DNA of 64,000 nt from Ensifer adhaerens (lineage in GTDB: Bacteria > Pseudomonadota > Alphaproteobacteria > Rhizobiales > Rhizobiaceae), in NCBI RefSeq assembly GCF_002007205.1, contig NZ_LAZS01000012.1, positions 310,001 to 374,000 of the forward strand, in the 5' to 3' direction. The notes below the pieces were generated by a model. It saw only the letters and a list, made by a program, of their open reading frames with translations. It did no database searches and had not been told where the DNA came from. Below are positions 1 through 8,982 of this stretch, piece after piece. The position numbers and the translations under genes are program-made. The stretch's first letter is position 1. Each line of letters begins with the position of its first letter.

Positions 1-2
1 AA

Positions 3-899
3 AGCGGCCACGACGCTGCGCGCGCCGGCGGGCTGCTAGCCTCCGCCTCGGTGATCGGACCGATCATCCCGCCGTCGATCGGCTTTATTCTCTACGGCGT
101 CGTTGGCGGCGTCTCTATCACCAAGCTCTTTCTCGCCGGCATCTTCCCGGGGCTGATGATAGCCGCGGCCCTTTGCATCACCTGGCTAATCGTTGCCCGC
201 AAGGAGCAGTTCGAGTTGCCGCCAAGGCAGAGCGGGGCCGTGCGGCTGAAGGCGCTCGTTGACAGCATCTGGGCCCTCATGCTGCCCATAATCATCATCG
301 TTGGCCTGAAGTTCGGGGTCTTCACGCCAACCGAAGCAGGCGTGGTTGCTGCCGTCTACTCGCTTTTCGTCGCCATGGTCGTCTATCGCGAACTGCCGCC
401 AGCACAGCTCTTTCACGTCTTCGTGTCGGCGGCAAAGATCACCTCGGTCGTCATGTTCCTGGTCGCCTGTGCCGCGGTATCCGCCTGGCTGATCACCGTT
501 GCCGACGTTCCGGGCGCGCTTGCCTCGCTCATCGAACCGCTGATGGACAACCAGACGCTTCTCTTGCTTGCGATCATGGTCCTGATCGTGCTCGTCGGCA
601 CGGCGATGGATATGACGCCGACCATCCTCGTGATGACGCCGGTGCTGATGCCCATCATCAAGCAGGCAGGCATTGACCCGGTCTACTTCGGCGTCCTGTT
701 CATCATCAACAATTCGATCGGCCTCATCACCCCGCCGGTCGGCACGGTGCTGAACGTTATCTGCGGCGTCTCCAAACTGTCGATGGAAGACCTGATGAAG
801 GGCGTGCTGCCCTTCCTGATCGCCGAATTGATCGTCCTGTTCCTGCTCGTCCTGTTCCCCGCCCTGGTGACCGTTCCGGTTACCTGGTTCGGGCACTGA
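3..899 (+). CDS. dctM: TRAP transporter large permease, DctM family (5' truncated)
   Basis: This is the C-terminal part (about 298 residues) of the 12-helix membrane subunit of a tripartite ATP-independent periplasmic transporter, which imports organic acids using an ion gradient. The reading frame is open from base 3, so the start lies outside the window. The motif ASVIGPIIPPS and the later GLITPPVGTVLNV are the paired pore-loop signatures of the DctM family, and several long hydrophobic helices follow each other to the end (VVMFLVACAAVSAWLI, LIVLFLLVLFPALV). The solute receptor dctP starts 58 bases downstream and quinate/shikimate enzymes follow, so the cargo is probably quinate, shikimate or a related ring acid. 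The small DctQ subunit must lie upstream. The family is certain; the substrate is inferred. Confidence 0.93.
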   Translation, partial: SGHDAARAGGLLASASVIGPIIPPSIGFILYGVVGGVSITKLFLAGIFPGLMIAAALCITWLIVARKEQFELPPRQSGAVRLKALVDSIWALMLPIIIIVGLKFGVFTPTEAGVVAAVYSLFVAMVVYRELPPAQLFHVFVSAAKITSVVMFLVACAAVSAWLITVADVPGALASLIEPLMDNQTLLLLAIMVLIVLVGTAMDMTPTILVMTPVLMPIIKQAGIDPVYFGVLFIINNSIGLITPPVGTVLNVICGVSKLSMEDLMKGVLPFLIAELIVLFLLVLFPALVTVPVTWFGH

Positions 900-957
900 G
901 GAAACTTCACGCTTCAACACGGCCGGCGGAAATACCGGCCCAATCTGGGAGGAGAAC

Positions 958-1971
958 ATGTTGAAACTCACGAAACTGGCCCTGGGGCTTGCTCTGCCGC
1001 TCGTCTTGCTGACGGCAGGCCCGACGCTCGCGGAAATACGCGACCAGACGATCAAGTTCGCATCGGCCAACAACAAGGGTCACCCACAGGTGACAGGCAT
1101 GGAGAAGTTTGCCGAACTCGTGAAGGACAAGAGCGGCGGCAAGATCGAGGTCAAGCTCTTCCCCGGCGGCACGCTCGGCGGCGATGTCCAGACCGTCTCT
1201 GCGCTGCAGGGCGGAGTCATCGAAATGACGGTGCTGAACGCCGGCATCCTTGCCAACAACGTCAAGCAGTTCGGCGCCGTCGACCTTCCCTTCCTCTTCG
1301 ACAGCGGTGCCGAGGCGGACAAGGTGATGGACGGCGCCTTCGGTGACAGCCTCCTCAAGCTGTTGCCTGATACCGGCCTTGTCGGCCTCGGCTACTGGGA
1401 GCTCGGCTTCCGTAATCTCACCAACAACCGCCATCCGGTGACGAAGCTTGAGGACATCAAGGGCCTGAAGATCCGCACGATCCAGTCCCCGATCCCGATC
1501 GAGCTCTTCAACACGCTCGGCGCGAACGCCGTGCCGCTGCCCTATACCGAACTCTATACGGCGCTCGAGACCGGAACGGTCGACGGCCAGGAAAACCCCG
1601 CCGCGAACATCCTGAACGCCAAGTTCTACGAAGTGCAGAAGTACATGACGCTGACCCGCCACCAGTACAATCCGCAGATCGTGCTCGTCAGCAAGAAGTT
1701 CTGGGATGGCCTGAACGACGAGGAGAAGACCGTGCTGCAGACGGCGGCGACCGAAGCGCGTGACTATCAGCGCAAGGTTTCGCGCGAAGCGGACGCGGCA
1801 GCCCTTGAGGAAATCCGCAAGACCGGCATGGAAGTCAGCGAATTCAGCCCCGAGGAGACACAGAAGCTGCGTGATGCCGTCAAGCCGGTGATCGAGAAGT
1901 TCAGCGCCGAGATCGGCACGGAGACGGTGCAGGCGCTGTTTAAGGAGATCGGCGCCGCCCGCGGCCAGTAA
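958..1971 (+). CDS. dctP: TRAP transporter solute receptor, DctP family
   Basis: This periplasmic receptor of 337 residues binds the cargo and delivers it to DctM. A clear signal peptide spans residues 1 to about 25 (LALGLALPLVLLTAGPTLA followed by EIRDQ). The fold signatures include GGTLGGDVQTVSALQGG near residue 75, the helix-breaking LKIRTIQSPIP with the arginine that pairs with the substrate carboxylate, and the dimer-region motif ALETGTVDGQENP near residue 205. A strong ribosome site (GGGAGGAG) lies three bases before the ATG. It belongs to an operon with dctM upstream and the shikimate dehydrogenase and dehydratase genes downstream, which suggests a quinate/shikimate-type carboxylate as ligand. 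Length is normal for the family. Confidence 0.93.
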   Translation: MLKLTKLALGLALPLVLLTAGPTLAEIRDQTIKFASANNKGHPQVTGMEKFAELVKDKSGGKIEVKLFPGGTLGGDVQTVSALQGGVIEMTVLNAGILANNVKQFGAVDLPFLFDSGAEADKVMDGAFGDSLLKLLPDTGLVGLGYWELGFRNLTNNRHPVTKLEDIKGLKIRTIQSPIPIELFNTLGANAVPLPYTELYTALETGTVDGQENPAANILNAKFYEVQKYMTLTRHQYNPQIVLVSKKFWDGLNDEEKTVLQTAATEARDYQRKVSREADAAALEEIRKTGMEVSEFSPEETQKLRDAVKPVIEKFSAEIGTETVQALFKEIGAARGQ

Positions 1972-1983
1972 CAGCGCGAAGAC

Positions 1984-2013
1984 TCGGCCCGCCCGCAAGG
2001 CACGGCGGGCCGA
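1984..2013 (+). other. Intercistronic GC-rich hairpin
   Basis: A perfect 10-base inverted repeat (TCGGCCCGCC and its complement) with a 10-base loop lies between dctP and the shikimate dehydrogenase gene. No run of T follows, so it is not a standard terminator. Such hairpins behind binding-protein genes often protect the upstream mRNA and raise receptor over enzyme output; that role is inferred here. Confidence 0.6.
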
Positions 2014-2056
2014 AGGCGGCCGCCCGTTGCGGGCTTTGAGGATGGAAACCCAAACC

Positions 2057-2917
2057 ATGACCGAAACGCTTGTAAGACCCTTGAAGGCCGGTCTGATCGG
2101 CGCGGGCATTCAGGCGTCGCTGACCCCGGCGATGCACATGACCGAAGGCGCAGCTCAGGGGCTTCGCTATGCGTACGACCTGATCGACCTTCGCGAAATC
2201 GACGCGACGGAAAACGACCTGCCGCGCCTGCTTGCCGATGCTGAACGGCAGGGGTTTGCAGGCGTCAACATCACCCATCCGTGCAAGCAGGCAGTCATTG
2301 CACATCTCGATGAACTGGCACCTGACGCGCAGCGGCTTGGCGCCGTTAACACTGTCGTGTTCAGGGGAGGGCGGCGCCATGGCCACAACACCGACTGGTG
2401 GGGTTTTGCCGAAGGTTTCAGGCTAGGGCTGCCGGATGCCGACCTTTCCTTTGCCGTGCAGCTTGGGGCAGGCGGCGCGGGCGTCGCGACGGCTTATGCA
2501 GCACTTTCGCTTGGGCTGAAGCGCCTTGCTGTTTTCGACCGCGAGCCGGAGCGGGCGCAGGCGCTCGCCGAAATGCTGACCGCCCTGTTTCCGAAGGCGG
2601 ATATCTCGGCCGGCACGGACCTCCCCGATGCAATGCGATCGGCGTCGGGGCTCATCCACGCGACGCCGACCGGTATGGCGAATTATCCGGGGCTGCCGCT
2701 TAGCGCCGACCTTCTCGATCCGCGCCACTGGGTCGCCGAGATCGTCTACTTCCCGCTCGAAACGGCCCTGCTTGCGGAAGCGAGGCGACGCGGGTGCCGC
2801 ACGCTCGACGGTGGAGGAATGGCGGTCTTCCAGGCGGTCGGCGCCTTTCGCTTGTTCACCGGGCTCGAGCCGGATGCGGCGCGGATGCTCGACCATTTCA
2901 AGGCGATGACCGGCTGA
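2057..2917 (+). CDS. Quinate/shikimate dehydrogenase (AroE family)
   Basis: A 286-residue NAD(P)-dependent dehydrogenase of the shikimate dehydrogenase family. The substrate site is recognisable as NITHPCKQ with the catalytic lysine at about K77 and HNTDWWGF with the aspartate at about D113; the dinucleotide loop is LGAGGAGVA. The context (TRAP importer before it, QuiC-type dehydratase after it) indicates a catabolic role, oxidising shikimate or quinate to the 3-dehydro compound, rather than aromatic amino acid synthesis. An in-frame ATG at 2042 would add five residues but has its AGG directly abutting it, and a codon at 2027 is also possible; 2057 was chosen because the conserved sequence starts right after it. 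Which of the two substrates it prefers cannot be read from sequence. Confidence 0.88.
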   Translation: MTETLVRPLKAGLIGAGIQASLTPAMHMTEGAAQGLRYAYDLIDLREIDATENDLPRLLADAERQGFAGVNITHPCKQAVIAHLDELAPDAQRLGAVNTVVFRGGRRHGHNTDWWGFAEGFRLGLPDADLSFAVQLGAGGAGVATAYAALSLGLKRLAVFDREPERAQALAEMLTALFPKADISAGTDLPDAMRSASGLIHATPTGMANYPGLPLSADLLDPRHWVAEIVYFPLETALLAEARRRGCRTLDGGGMAVFQAVGAFRLFTGLEPDAARMLDHFKAMTG

Positions 2918-2945
2918 CGCCGAAAACTCCAGCGAGGAACGAACG

Positions 2946-4835
2946 ATGAAGACCTCGATAGCAACGGTTTCTCTCAGCGGCGATCTCAAGGACAAACTGC
3001 GTGCCATCGCCAAGGCGGGCTTTGCCGGTGTCGAAATCTTCGAGAACGATTTCCTCGCCTTTGACGAGAGCCCGCGCGAAGTCGGACGGATGGTGCGCGA
3101 CTTCGGCCTGGAGATCAGTCTCTTCCAACCGTTCCGTGATTTCGAGGGCATGCCGGAGCCGCTGAGAGCCCGGACGTTCGACCGCGCCGAGCGCAAGTTC
3201 GACCTGATGCAAGAGCTTGGCACCGACCTGGTCCTTGTCTGCTCCAATGTCTCGCCGGCTGCCGTCGGTGGCATCGACAGGGCGGCCGCCGACTTTCGCG
3301 AACTCGGAGAACGGGCCGCGAAGCGGAATTTACGCGTCGGTTACGAGGCGCTCGCCTGGGGGCGTCATATCAGCGATCATCGTGATGCCTGGGAAATCGT
3401 CCGGCGTGCCGATCATCCGAACATCGGGCTGATCCTCGACAGCTTTCATACGCTGTCGCGCAAGATCGAGATCAATTCGATCCGCTCGATCCCGAAGGAG
3501 AAGATCTTCATCGTGCAGCTGGCCGACGCCCCGCTGATCGATATGGATCTGCTCTACTGGAGCCGGCACTTCCGCAACATGCCGGGCGAGGGTGACCTGC
3601 CGGTGACCGACTTTACCCGCGCGGTGGCGGCAACCGGCTATGACGGCTATCTGTCGCTCGAAATCTTCAACGACCAGTTTCGTGGCGGCAATGCCAATGC
3701 GATTGCCGTCGACGGATATCGTTCGTTGATCTATCTCGGGGACCAGGTCAAACGCGCCGAACCGGAGATCCGTTTGCCGGTTCCCATGATGCCCCCACGC
3801 GTGGACGTGAAGGGGGTAGCGTTCGTGGAGTTCAGTGCCTCGGACGAAGAAGCAGGCGAGCTCGAAGCGCTACTCGTTTCGATCGGGTTCAAAAAGGCCG
3901 CGCAGCACCGGACGAAGCAGGTGGTGGTTTACCGCCAGGGTGCAATCAATCTGGTGGTCAACACCGAGCGGGAGGGCTTCGCCAGCGCTTCCTATCTGGT
4001 ACACGGCACCTCCGCCTATGCCTTCGGCCTCATGGTGGATGATGCGGCCGCGACTGTGGAGAGGGCGCGGGCGCTTGGCGCCGAACCTTTCGAGCAGCCG
4101 GTCGGCCCAGGGGAACTCCTGGTTCCGGCGATCCACGGTGTAGGTGGGGGGCTCATCTATTTCCTGGATGAAAAATCCGAACTCTCCAGGATCTGGGAGA
4201 TCGAATTCGATCCGGTGCGAGACGAAGGTTCGTCCGTGCCGGCTGGATTGTCCGCCATCGATCACATCGCTCAGACCGTCAAATACGAGGAGATGCTGAC
4301 ATGGCTGCTCTTTTACTCATCGCTTCTGGATGTGCATAAAACGCCGATGGTGGACATCATCGATCCAGCCGGCATCGTTCGCAGCCAGGTCGTGGAAAAC
4401 GACGCGGGTACGCTGCGGCTGACGCTGAACGGGGCGGAGAACCGCAATACGCTGGCCGGCCGCTTCATCACCGAAACCTTCGGCTCCGGCGTACAACATC
4501 TGGCTTTTACCACTGAAGATATCTTCGCGACGGCGCAGGCCTTGCGGAAAAACGGCTTCAACGCACTGCCGATCTCACCGAACTACTACGACGACGTCGA
4601 AGCGCGCTTCGGTCTCGATGCGGAAGTTCTCGAGCGACTGAAGTCCGAAAATATTCTCTATGACTGCGATGATGGCGGCGAGTATTTCCAGCTCTACAGT
4701 CCAACCTTTGGCGAAGGTTTCTTCTTCGAGATCGTCGAAAGACGTGGCTATCGCGGCTATGGAGCCGCCAACGCCATCTTTCGCATCGCTGCGCTGAGAA
4801 AGCATTTGAGGCCAGACGGGCTGCCGAAGAGCTAG
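2946..4835 (+). CDS. quiC: 3-Dehydroshikimate dehydratase, two-domain QuiC type
   Basis: This 629-residue protein joins two folds. Residues 1 to about 275 form a sugar-isomerase/AP-endonuclease-2 TIM barrel (GFAGVEIFENDFLAF near the start, then LSLEIFNDQFRG), the metal-dependent dehydratase domain that converts 3-dehydroshikimate to protocatechuate. Residues about 285 to 629 resemble 4-hydroxyphenylpyruvate dioxygenase (vicinal oxygen chelate fold). The metal triad of that second domain looks intact: H440 in DHIAQT, H518 in QHLAFT and E595 in FFEIVE. Fused proteins of this size are known as QuiC in pseudomonads, where the dioxygenase-like half has no settled activity. The gene closes the TRAP-dehydrogenase operon, with 28 bases between it and its neighbour. 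A pure dioxygenase annotation, as automatic pipelines may give, would mislead. Confidence 0.88.
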   Translation: MKTSIATVSLSGDLKDKLRAIAKAGFAGVEIFENDFLAFDESPREVGRMVRDFGLEISLFQPFRDFEGMPEPLRARTFDRAERKFDLMQELGTDLVLVCSNVSPAAVGGIDRAAADFRELGERAAKRNLRVGYEALAWGRHISDHRDAWEIVRRADHPNIGLILDSFHTLSRKIEINSIRSIPKEKIFIVQLADAPLIDMDLLYWSRHFRNMPGEGDLPVTDFTRAVAATGYDGYLSLEIFNDQFRGGNANAIAVDGYRSLIYLGDQVKRAEPEIRLPVPMMPPRVDVKGVAFVEFSASDEEAGELEALLVSIGFKKAAQHRTKQVVVYRQGAINLVVNTEREGFASASYLVHGTSAYAFGLMVDDAAATVERARALGAEPFEQPVGPGELLVPAIHGVGGGLIYFLDEKSELSRIWEIEFDPVRDEGSSVPAGLSAIDHIAQTVKYEEMLTWLLFYSSLLDVHKTPMVDIIDPAGIVRSQVVENDAGTLRLTLNGAENRNTLAGRFITETFGSGVQHLAFTTEDIFATAQALRKNGFNALPISPNYYDDVEARFGLDAEVLERLKSENILYDCDDGGEYFQLYSPTFGEGFFFEIVERRGYRGYGAANAIFRIAALRKHLRPDGLPKS

Positions 4836-5153
4836 TCGCCTAGCCGATCGCTTCCACGCCGCGGCTGCTCACGAAATAGGTGCGATGGGCCTCACCCGCA
4901 CGCCCGCATTTCATCGCACGGGATCGCACGTGTCGTCGATCGGGCGGATCGGAACCATTCGCTCGAGGCCGCATTCTAGAAAGGTATCACAGATGGAGCG
5001 GACCAAGCACGCCCCCAGATTGCGCCTAGTGTCGACCAGCACTTAGCTGCTGTGCCGCCTGTCTCGCGTATCCACTTCGCATTGCGGTCGCGTCGCCAGT
5101 TGCCGTCGATGGTGGATGGGATGGGAGATGAAGTAGGTGCGACCGTCAAAGTC
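4836..5153. other. Gene-free interval of about 320 bases
   Basis: No coding sequence with family resemblance was found on either strand between the quiC-like stop and the RlpA-like start. No T-tailed hairpin was recognised. Open frames here are short and lack a plausible ribosome site. Part of it could belong to a longer RlpA-like leader if one of the upstream starts (5052, 5109 or 5121) is used. Confidence 0.4.
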
Positions 5154-6071
5154 ATGCGCTGGTTGGCGATCGGGATGTTCTGTACGTGCGGCGGCGCCTG
5201 CACCACCACATCAACGCCCGACATGAACAGGATGAAGGCGTACTCTCCCGCCACGCTGCATCGCGTCGATGCCAGCGTGAGAGTTGCTTCCGGCAAAAAA
5301 GCATCAAGGCGTGCCGGCCAGTATGTCGTCGGTAAGCCCTATGTGGTCAAAGGCAAGCGTTACTATCCGAAGGAGGAGCCGAGCTACGATCGAAGCGGCG
5401 TTGCCTCCTGGTACGGTCGGGTGTTTCAAGGGCGTCGGACCGCAAATGGCGAGACTTACGATGCGGGTCGCCTTTCCGCCGCGCATCCGACGCTGCCCTT
5501 GCCCAGCTATGTGCGGGTGACCAATCTCGAAAACGGATCGTCGCTCATCTTGCGTGTCAATGATCGTGGCCCTTACCACAAAGGGCGTACGATCGATGTT
5601 TCCAGCAAGGCAGCAGACATGCTGGATCTGAAGCGCCGCGGTACAGCTTCCGTCCGTGTGCAATATGTAGGGCGCGCAGCCCTGGGCGGAGATGACATGG
5701 CGTTTCTCATGTCCTCACTTCTGCGGAAGGACCAGGGTCTCCCCGGCACCAAGCGGCCAATCGGCGTGCAAGTCGCCGGCAACCCCGCGGACGGCAACTC
5801 TGTCGAACGCAACGCCCCGTTCGTCGAGGCGAAGATGACAAATGTGCCCCGGGCTTTCGGGCCACGCGCGTTCGAGTTCGCTGGCACGGCAAGTCTTCCT
5901 GGCGGAGTGGCGATTTATCCCGAATGCTGCTTGAACAGGGAGCGCGCCCTGGATGGATATGTCCAGCAGGCGTTTCTCCCGGCAGCTTTCGATCGCAAGA
6001 GCCGGATCACCGGGATGACGGGCGGACGCCGCCCTCGGCAAGGCGGCAAGCGGCCGGGAGGCCTTGCTTAA
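5154..6071 (+). CDS. RlpA-like septal ring lytic transglycosylase, putative lipoprotein
   Basis: A cell-wall protein of about 305 residues with the RlpA double-psi beta-barrel between residues 80 and 180 (GVASWYGRVFQGRRTANGE, RVNDRGPYHKGRTIDVS). RlpA enzymes cut glycan strands lacking stem peptides. The two catalytic residues appear as H111 (AAHPTL) and D137 (NDRGPY); their 26-residue spacing equals that of H131/D157 in the Pseudomonas aeruginosa enzyme, from memory. No C-terminal SPOR domain is visible; the last 110 residues are low-complexity. The start at 5154 gives a short basic, hydrophobic leader (MRWLAIGMFC) ending in a cysteine-rich stretch that could be a weak lipobox; starts at 5052 and 5121 are open alternatives with acidic leaders. 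It appears monocistronic. Confidence 0.78.
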   Translation: MRWLAIGMFCTCGGACTTTSTPDMNRMKAYSPATLHRVDASVRVASGKKASRRAGQYVVGKPYVVKGKRYYPKEEPSYDRSGVASWYGRVFQGRRTANGETYDAGRLSAAHPTLPLPSYVRVTNLENGSSLILRVNDRGPYHKGRTIDVSSKAADMLDLKRRGTASVRVQYVGRAALGGDDMAFLMSSLLRKDQGLPGTKRPIGVQVAGNPADGNSVERNAPFVEAKMTNVPRAFGPRAFEFAGTASLPGGVAIYPECCLNRERALDGYVQQAFLPAAFDRKSRITGMTGGRRPRQGGKRPGGLA

Positions 6072-6122
6072 GACGCCTTTTGCCGAAGACGAAAATGGCA
6101 ACAGCTTTGGATCGATTGTCGC

Positions 6123-6416
6123 CTACCAGCGCGCGCGAAGGCCACCCGTTGCAGAAAGACCCAAATACAGGCCGATGCAAAATCCGATGAGCCCGGCGGT
6201 ACTGACGATTGTCGTTGCTGTTCCGGGATTTTCCCGTGCGGCCACTATGGCGCCTTGTCCCTGCTGTCGGACAGTCTGGACTGCGCTCCTGGCAAATTGA
6301 GATGCGTCTTCGGCCGCAGAATTGACCTGCGCACCCACAGCTTGCTTCACTTCCGCGATCTGCGATCGCAATTCGGCGATTTGATCTTCAATCGATTGCT
6401 GGCTAACGCTGATCAT
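6123..6416 (-). CDS. Small membrane-anchored coiled-coil protein, ElaB/YqjD-like
   Basis: A 97-residue protein with a helical, heptad-rich N-terminal half (QQSIEDQIAELRSQIAEVKQ), a middle rich in alanine and glutamine, and a single hydrophobic C-terminal segment (TIVSTAGLIGFCIGLYLGL) preceded by ARENPGTA. This layout, including the REN-P stretch before the anchor, resembles the DUF883/ElaB/YqjD proteins that tether stationary-phase ribosomes to the inner membrane. The start was set at 6416 because AGGTG lies six bases before this ATG, while the longer frame to 6515 adds an unlikely cysteine-rich leader. Function is inferred from architecture only. Confidence 0.65.
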   Translation of the reverse strand: MISVSQQSIEDQIAELRSQIAEVKQAVGAQVNSAAEDASQFARSAVQTVRQQGQGAIVAARENPGTATTIVSTAGLIGFCIGLYLGLSATGGLRARW

Positions 6417-6657
6417 CTTGCACCTATTGGGTTTGTGAACGCAAAACCGCTTCACTGCGAGAATGTTCCTGCAACTGGGATCGCTGCCTGTCCCTGAATT
6501 GCTGAAGTGCGGCAAGCACGGTATTGGTCTCGCGTTTGCGCAACGCCTGTTCCCGGGCAGGGGTCACGAAGAGCGAGTGTTGAGAGCGAAGGTGGACACG
6601 AGGAGTACGCCCAGAGTTAACCCGTCCTCAATTTCCGGCGGGCAGGAACGCGTCCTG
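6417..6657. other. Intergenic interval, nothing recognised
   Basis: About 240 bases lie between the corA stop and the start of the small membrane protein, both on the minus strand. It should hold the promoter of the small protein. No family-like reading frame, repeat or clear terminator was seen. Confidence 0.35.
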
Positions 6658-7623
6658 TTATAGCCAGCCAGACCTCTTGAAACGCCAGTAGAGTATCGAG
6701 CAAAGCGTCGCAATCACGCCGAGGACGGCGAAATAGCCATAGCGCGTCGCAAGCTCCGGCATGTTTTCGAAGTTCATGCCATAGATACCGGCAATGGCAG
6801 TCGGTACCGCGAGAATTGCTGCCCAGGCGGCTAGCTGCCGTGTAATTGTGCCTTGTCGCTGCTGTTCCAGCAGATTGGAGGCTTCAAATACCGACGTCAT
6901 GATCTCGCGAAGCCCGCCGACCAGACCTTCCACGCGCCTGACGTGGTCGTAAACGTCCTTGAAGAACGGTTTGGCATTATCGTCGATACAGGGGAGTTCA
7001 AGGTGGGTGAGTTTTCCCGCCACTTCCCCCATCGGTCCGAGCACGCGCTGGAAGCGGATCACGTGACGACGCATGCGGAAGATGCGTCTGATCTGCTCAG
7101 GCTGCAGGAACGACACGAGGACGTGTTTCTCGAGGTCCAGAACCTTGTCCTCGAGCGTTTCGACCACCGGCAGGTAACCGTCGACGACGAAGTCGATAAT
7201 GCCGTGGAGAACATAATCAGGACCGTGTTCAAGAAGCTTCGGGGATTGTTCGAGCTGCAGGCGCAGTTCCTTGTGCGAGCGGGCAGATCCATGGCGGACG
7301 GAAATCAGGTGGTGCTTTCCCACGAATATGCAGGTTTCACCGTATGTAATCTTGTCGCCCTCGAGGTGGGCCGTCTTGACGATGACAAACAACTGGTCGC
7401 CGTAAATGTCTACTTTCGGCACCTGATTGCCGTTGAGAGCGTCCTCAACCGCGAGGGAATGCAGGCCGAACATCGCCTGGAGACTAGCCATCTCGTCAGC
7501 GGTGGGGTCAGTCAAGCCGATCCACGCGAACTCATCGCCGGAAGCCTCGAACGGCTTGGCAGTGAGCGGTACTTCTTCTGCGCGCTTGCCAGAACGATAG
7601 AGATAGGAGGCGACGACTGGCAT
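6658..7623 (-). CDS. corA: CorA-family magnesium/cobalt transporter
   Basis: A 321-residue inner-membrane divalent-cation channel. The selectivity signature GMN is present at residues 282-284 in the context YGMNFENMPEL, followed by the second transmembrane helix (FAVLGVIATLCSILYW) and a basic tail (RFKRSGWL). The large cytosolic funnel domain occupies residues 1 to about 255 and ends in the long stalk helix (LREIMTSVFEASNLLEQQRQ). The reading frame stays open upstream to 8022, but translation from the ATG at 7623 (MPVVASYLYRSG) gives the normal family length, and the upstream extension has no CorA similarity. Magnesium is the default substrate of the family; cobalt or nickel transport is possible. 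Confidence 0.93.
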   Translation of the reverse strand: MPVVASYLYRSGKRAEEVPLTAKPFEASGDEFAWIGLTDPTADEMASLQAMFGLHSLAVEDALNGNQVPKVDIYGDQLFVIVKTAHLEGDKITYGETCIFVGKHHLISVRHGSARSHKELRLQLEQSPKLLEHGPDYVLHGIIDFVVDGYLPVVETLEDKVLDLEKHVLVSFLQPEQIRRIFRMRRHVIRFQRVLGPMGEVAGKLTHLELPCIDDNAKPFFKDVYDHVRRVEGLVGGLREIMTSVFEASNLLEQQRQGTITRQLAAWAAILAVPTAIAGIYGMNFENMPELATRYGYFAVLGVIATLCSILYWRFKRSGWL

Positions 7624-8042
7624 TATCTGTTTTTCCAAGGTTGCGTTGGCTGCGGGCGAAGCGCGTGAACGGCTCTTAGATCGCGACTTTCTGGCCGAAC
7701 TCGACGACCCGATTAGCAGGCAGCTTGAAGGAGGACAATGCGTCGATGCCGAGGCGAGGAAACTATATGACGTATCACGGAAAGTCAGGCAGAAGGCACT
7801 GGCGAGTATTCCGCGTGATGCGCTTCCACAGCCCCGCCTGGGCGCGTAAGGAAACCTGAGCAACCCATGGAGAGGGGCAATGGGTTGGGAGGTGGCGGCG
7901 GCTGTCAACGGCGACCAAAGCCAGAACAGATGCGAGGGTAAGATGATTGTGCGGACACCCTCACACGGCAATGATTTGTCGGCCTCTATGTTATCCACCC
8001 CGTGTAGATTAGCTCTACTCATCTAAACGGAGCGATCTGGTC
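7624..8042. other. Divergent intergenic region of about 420 bases
   Basis: This region separates corA (minus) from the unrecognised gene at 8043 (plus) and must hold both promoters. The open frames inside it (for example 7646-7849 on the plus strand and the upstream extension of corA) lack family resemblance. No known riboswitch could be recognised by eye, although a magnesium-responsive leader would be reasonable before corA. Confidence 0.4.
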
Positions 8043-8957
8043 ATGACGAAGCTTGAGAAGGTACGCGACCTCGACATTGTTGCGAACTCATCTTTCCGTT
8101 CCTCGCATTTGAGCGCCGCAAGTGGGCTCGTATGCCTTGATGCGGCGCTGTATGTGATCGCGGATGATGAGCTGCATCTAGGAGTGTTCCCGGTTCGCGG
8201 CTCAGGGCCGGGTCACTTGATCCGCTTGTTCGACGGCGAATTGCCGCAGACGAAAAGCGATCGAAAGAAGCGCAAGCCTGATTTGGAAGCGCTGACCTTT
8301 ATCCCGTCATGCACCGCTTTTTCATTTGGCGCCCTGTTGGCAATTGGCTCAGGATCACGGCCTACGCGCAAGCGAGGCGTCTTGCTCCGTCTCGATGCGC
8401 AAGGCGCGGTCGTCGCGCCTTCGAAAAGCGTCGATCTTTCATTCATTCTCGATCCGCTCGCGAAGGAATTCGGTGAACTCAACATCGAGGGCGCGGCGAT
8501 TGTCGGTCAAGAACTGCGGTTGCTGCAGCGTGGCAACAAACGTCCTCATGACAACGCCATCGTTTCCTATCCGCTGTCTGCGGTGTTGGACGCGCTTGAA
8601 AACAATCGAGGTGATCCACTGGCACCCAGCGCGGTCGATCGATTCGATTTGGGCGCCATTGGCGGAACTCCGTTCGGCTTTACCGATGCCGCATCCCTTC
8701 CCAGTGGCGAGATGATTTTCAGTGCTGTCGCCGAGAATACCGAAAATGCCTACCTCGACGGTCCGTGTCTCGGTGCTGGCATTGGCATCATCGGCGAGCG
8801 GGGAGAACTCCTTGCCTTTGATCATCTCGAGTACCCGCACAAGATAGAAGGCATACATGCCAGACAGGAAGGCGACGTCGTGAAGCTTCTGCTTGTGACC
8901 GATGCCGACAACCCCGATATCCCTGCGGGCTTGTTTTCAGGACATGTCGTCCGGTAG
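8043..8957 (+). CDS. Uncharacterised protein, possible beta-propeller
   Basis: This 304-residue protein was not assigned to a family with confidence. It has no signal peptide or membrane segment. Repeated beta-strand stretches (ALYVIADDELHLGVFPV, GALLAIGSGSRPTRKRGVLL, ELRLLQRGNKRPHDNAIV, MIFSAVAENTENAYLDGP, VKLLLVTDADNPDIPAG) with small turns suggest a beta-propeller or esterase/phytase-like fold, and the conserved-looking LQRGNKRPHDN and HKIEGIHA segments could be ligand sites. A ribosome site (CGGAG) precedes the ATG by about nine bases. It stands alone between divergent corA and the end of the SGNH hydrolase gene. Coding is well supported by length and composition; function is unknown. Confidence 0.7.
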   Translation: MTKLEKVRDLDIVANSSFRSSHLSAASGLVCLDAALYVIADDELHLGVFPVRGSGPGHLIRLFDGELPQTKSDRKKRKPDLEALTFIPSCTAFSFGALLAIGSGSRPTRKRGVLLRLDAQGAVVAPSKSVDLSFILDPLAKEFGELNIEGAAIVGQELRLLQRGNKRPHDNAIVSYPLSAVLDALENNRGDPLAPSAVDRFDLGAIGGTPFGFTDAASLPSGEMIFSAVAENTENAYLDGPCLGAGIGIIGERGELLAFDHLEYPHKIEGIHARQEGDVVKLLLVTDADNPDIPAGLFSGHVVR

Positions 8958-8982
8958 ATCGCTGACGGTATTTGGGCGGGCT

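Noticed and set aside
7646-7849. A 67-codon plus-strand frame in the corA upstream region
   Set aside because: No convincing ribosome site, no family pattern, and it overlaps the promoter region needed by corA.
7624-8022. A 133-residue N-terminal extension of CorA
   Set aside because: The extension is serine/arginine-rich without similarity to CorA, and the ATG at 7623 gives the normal protein length.
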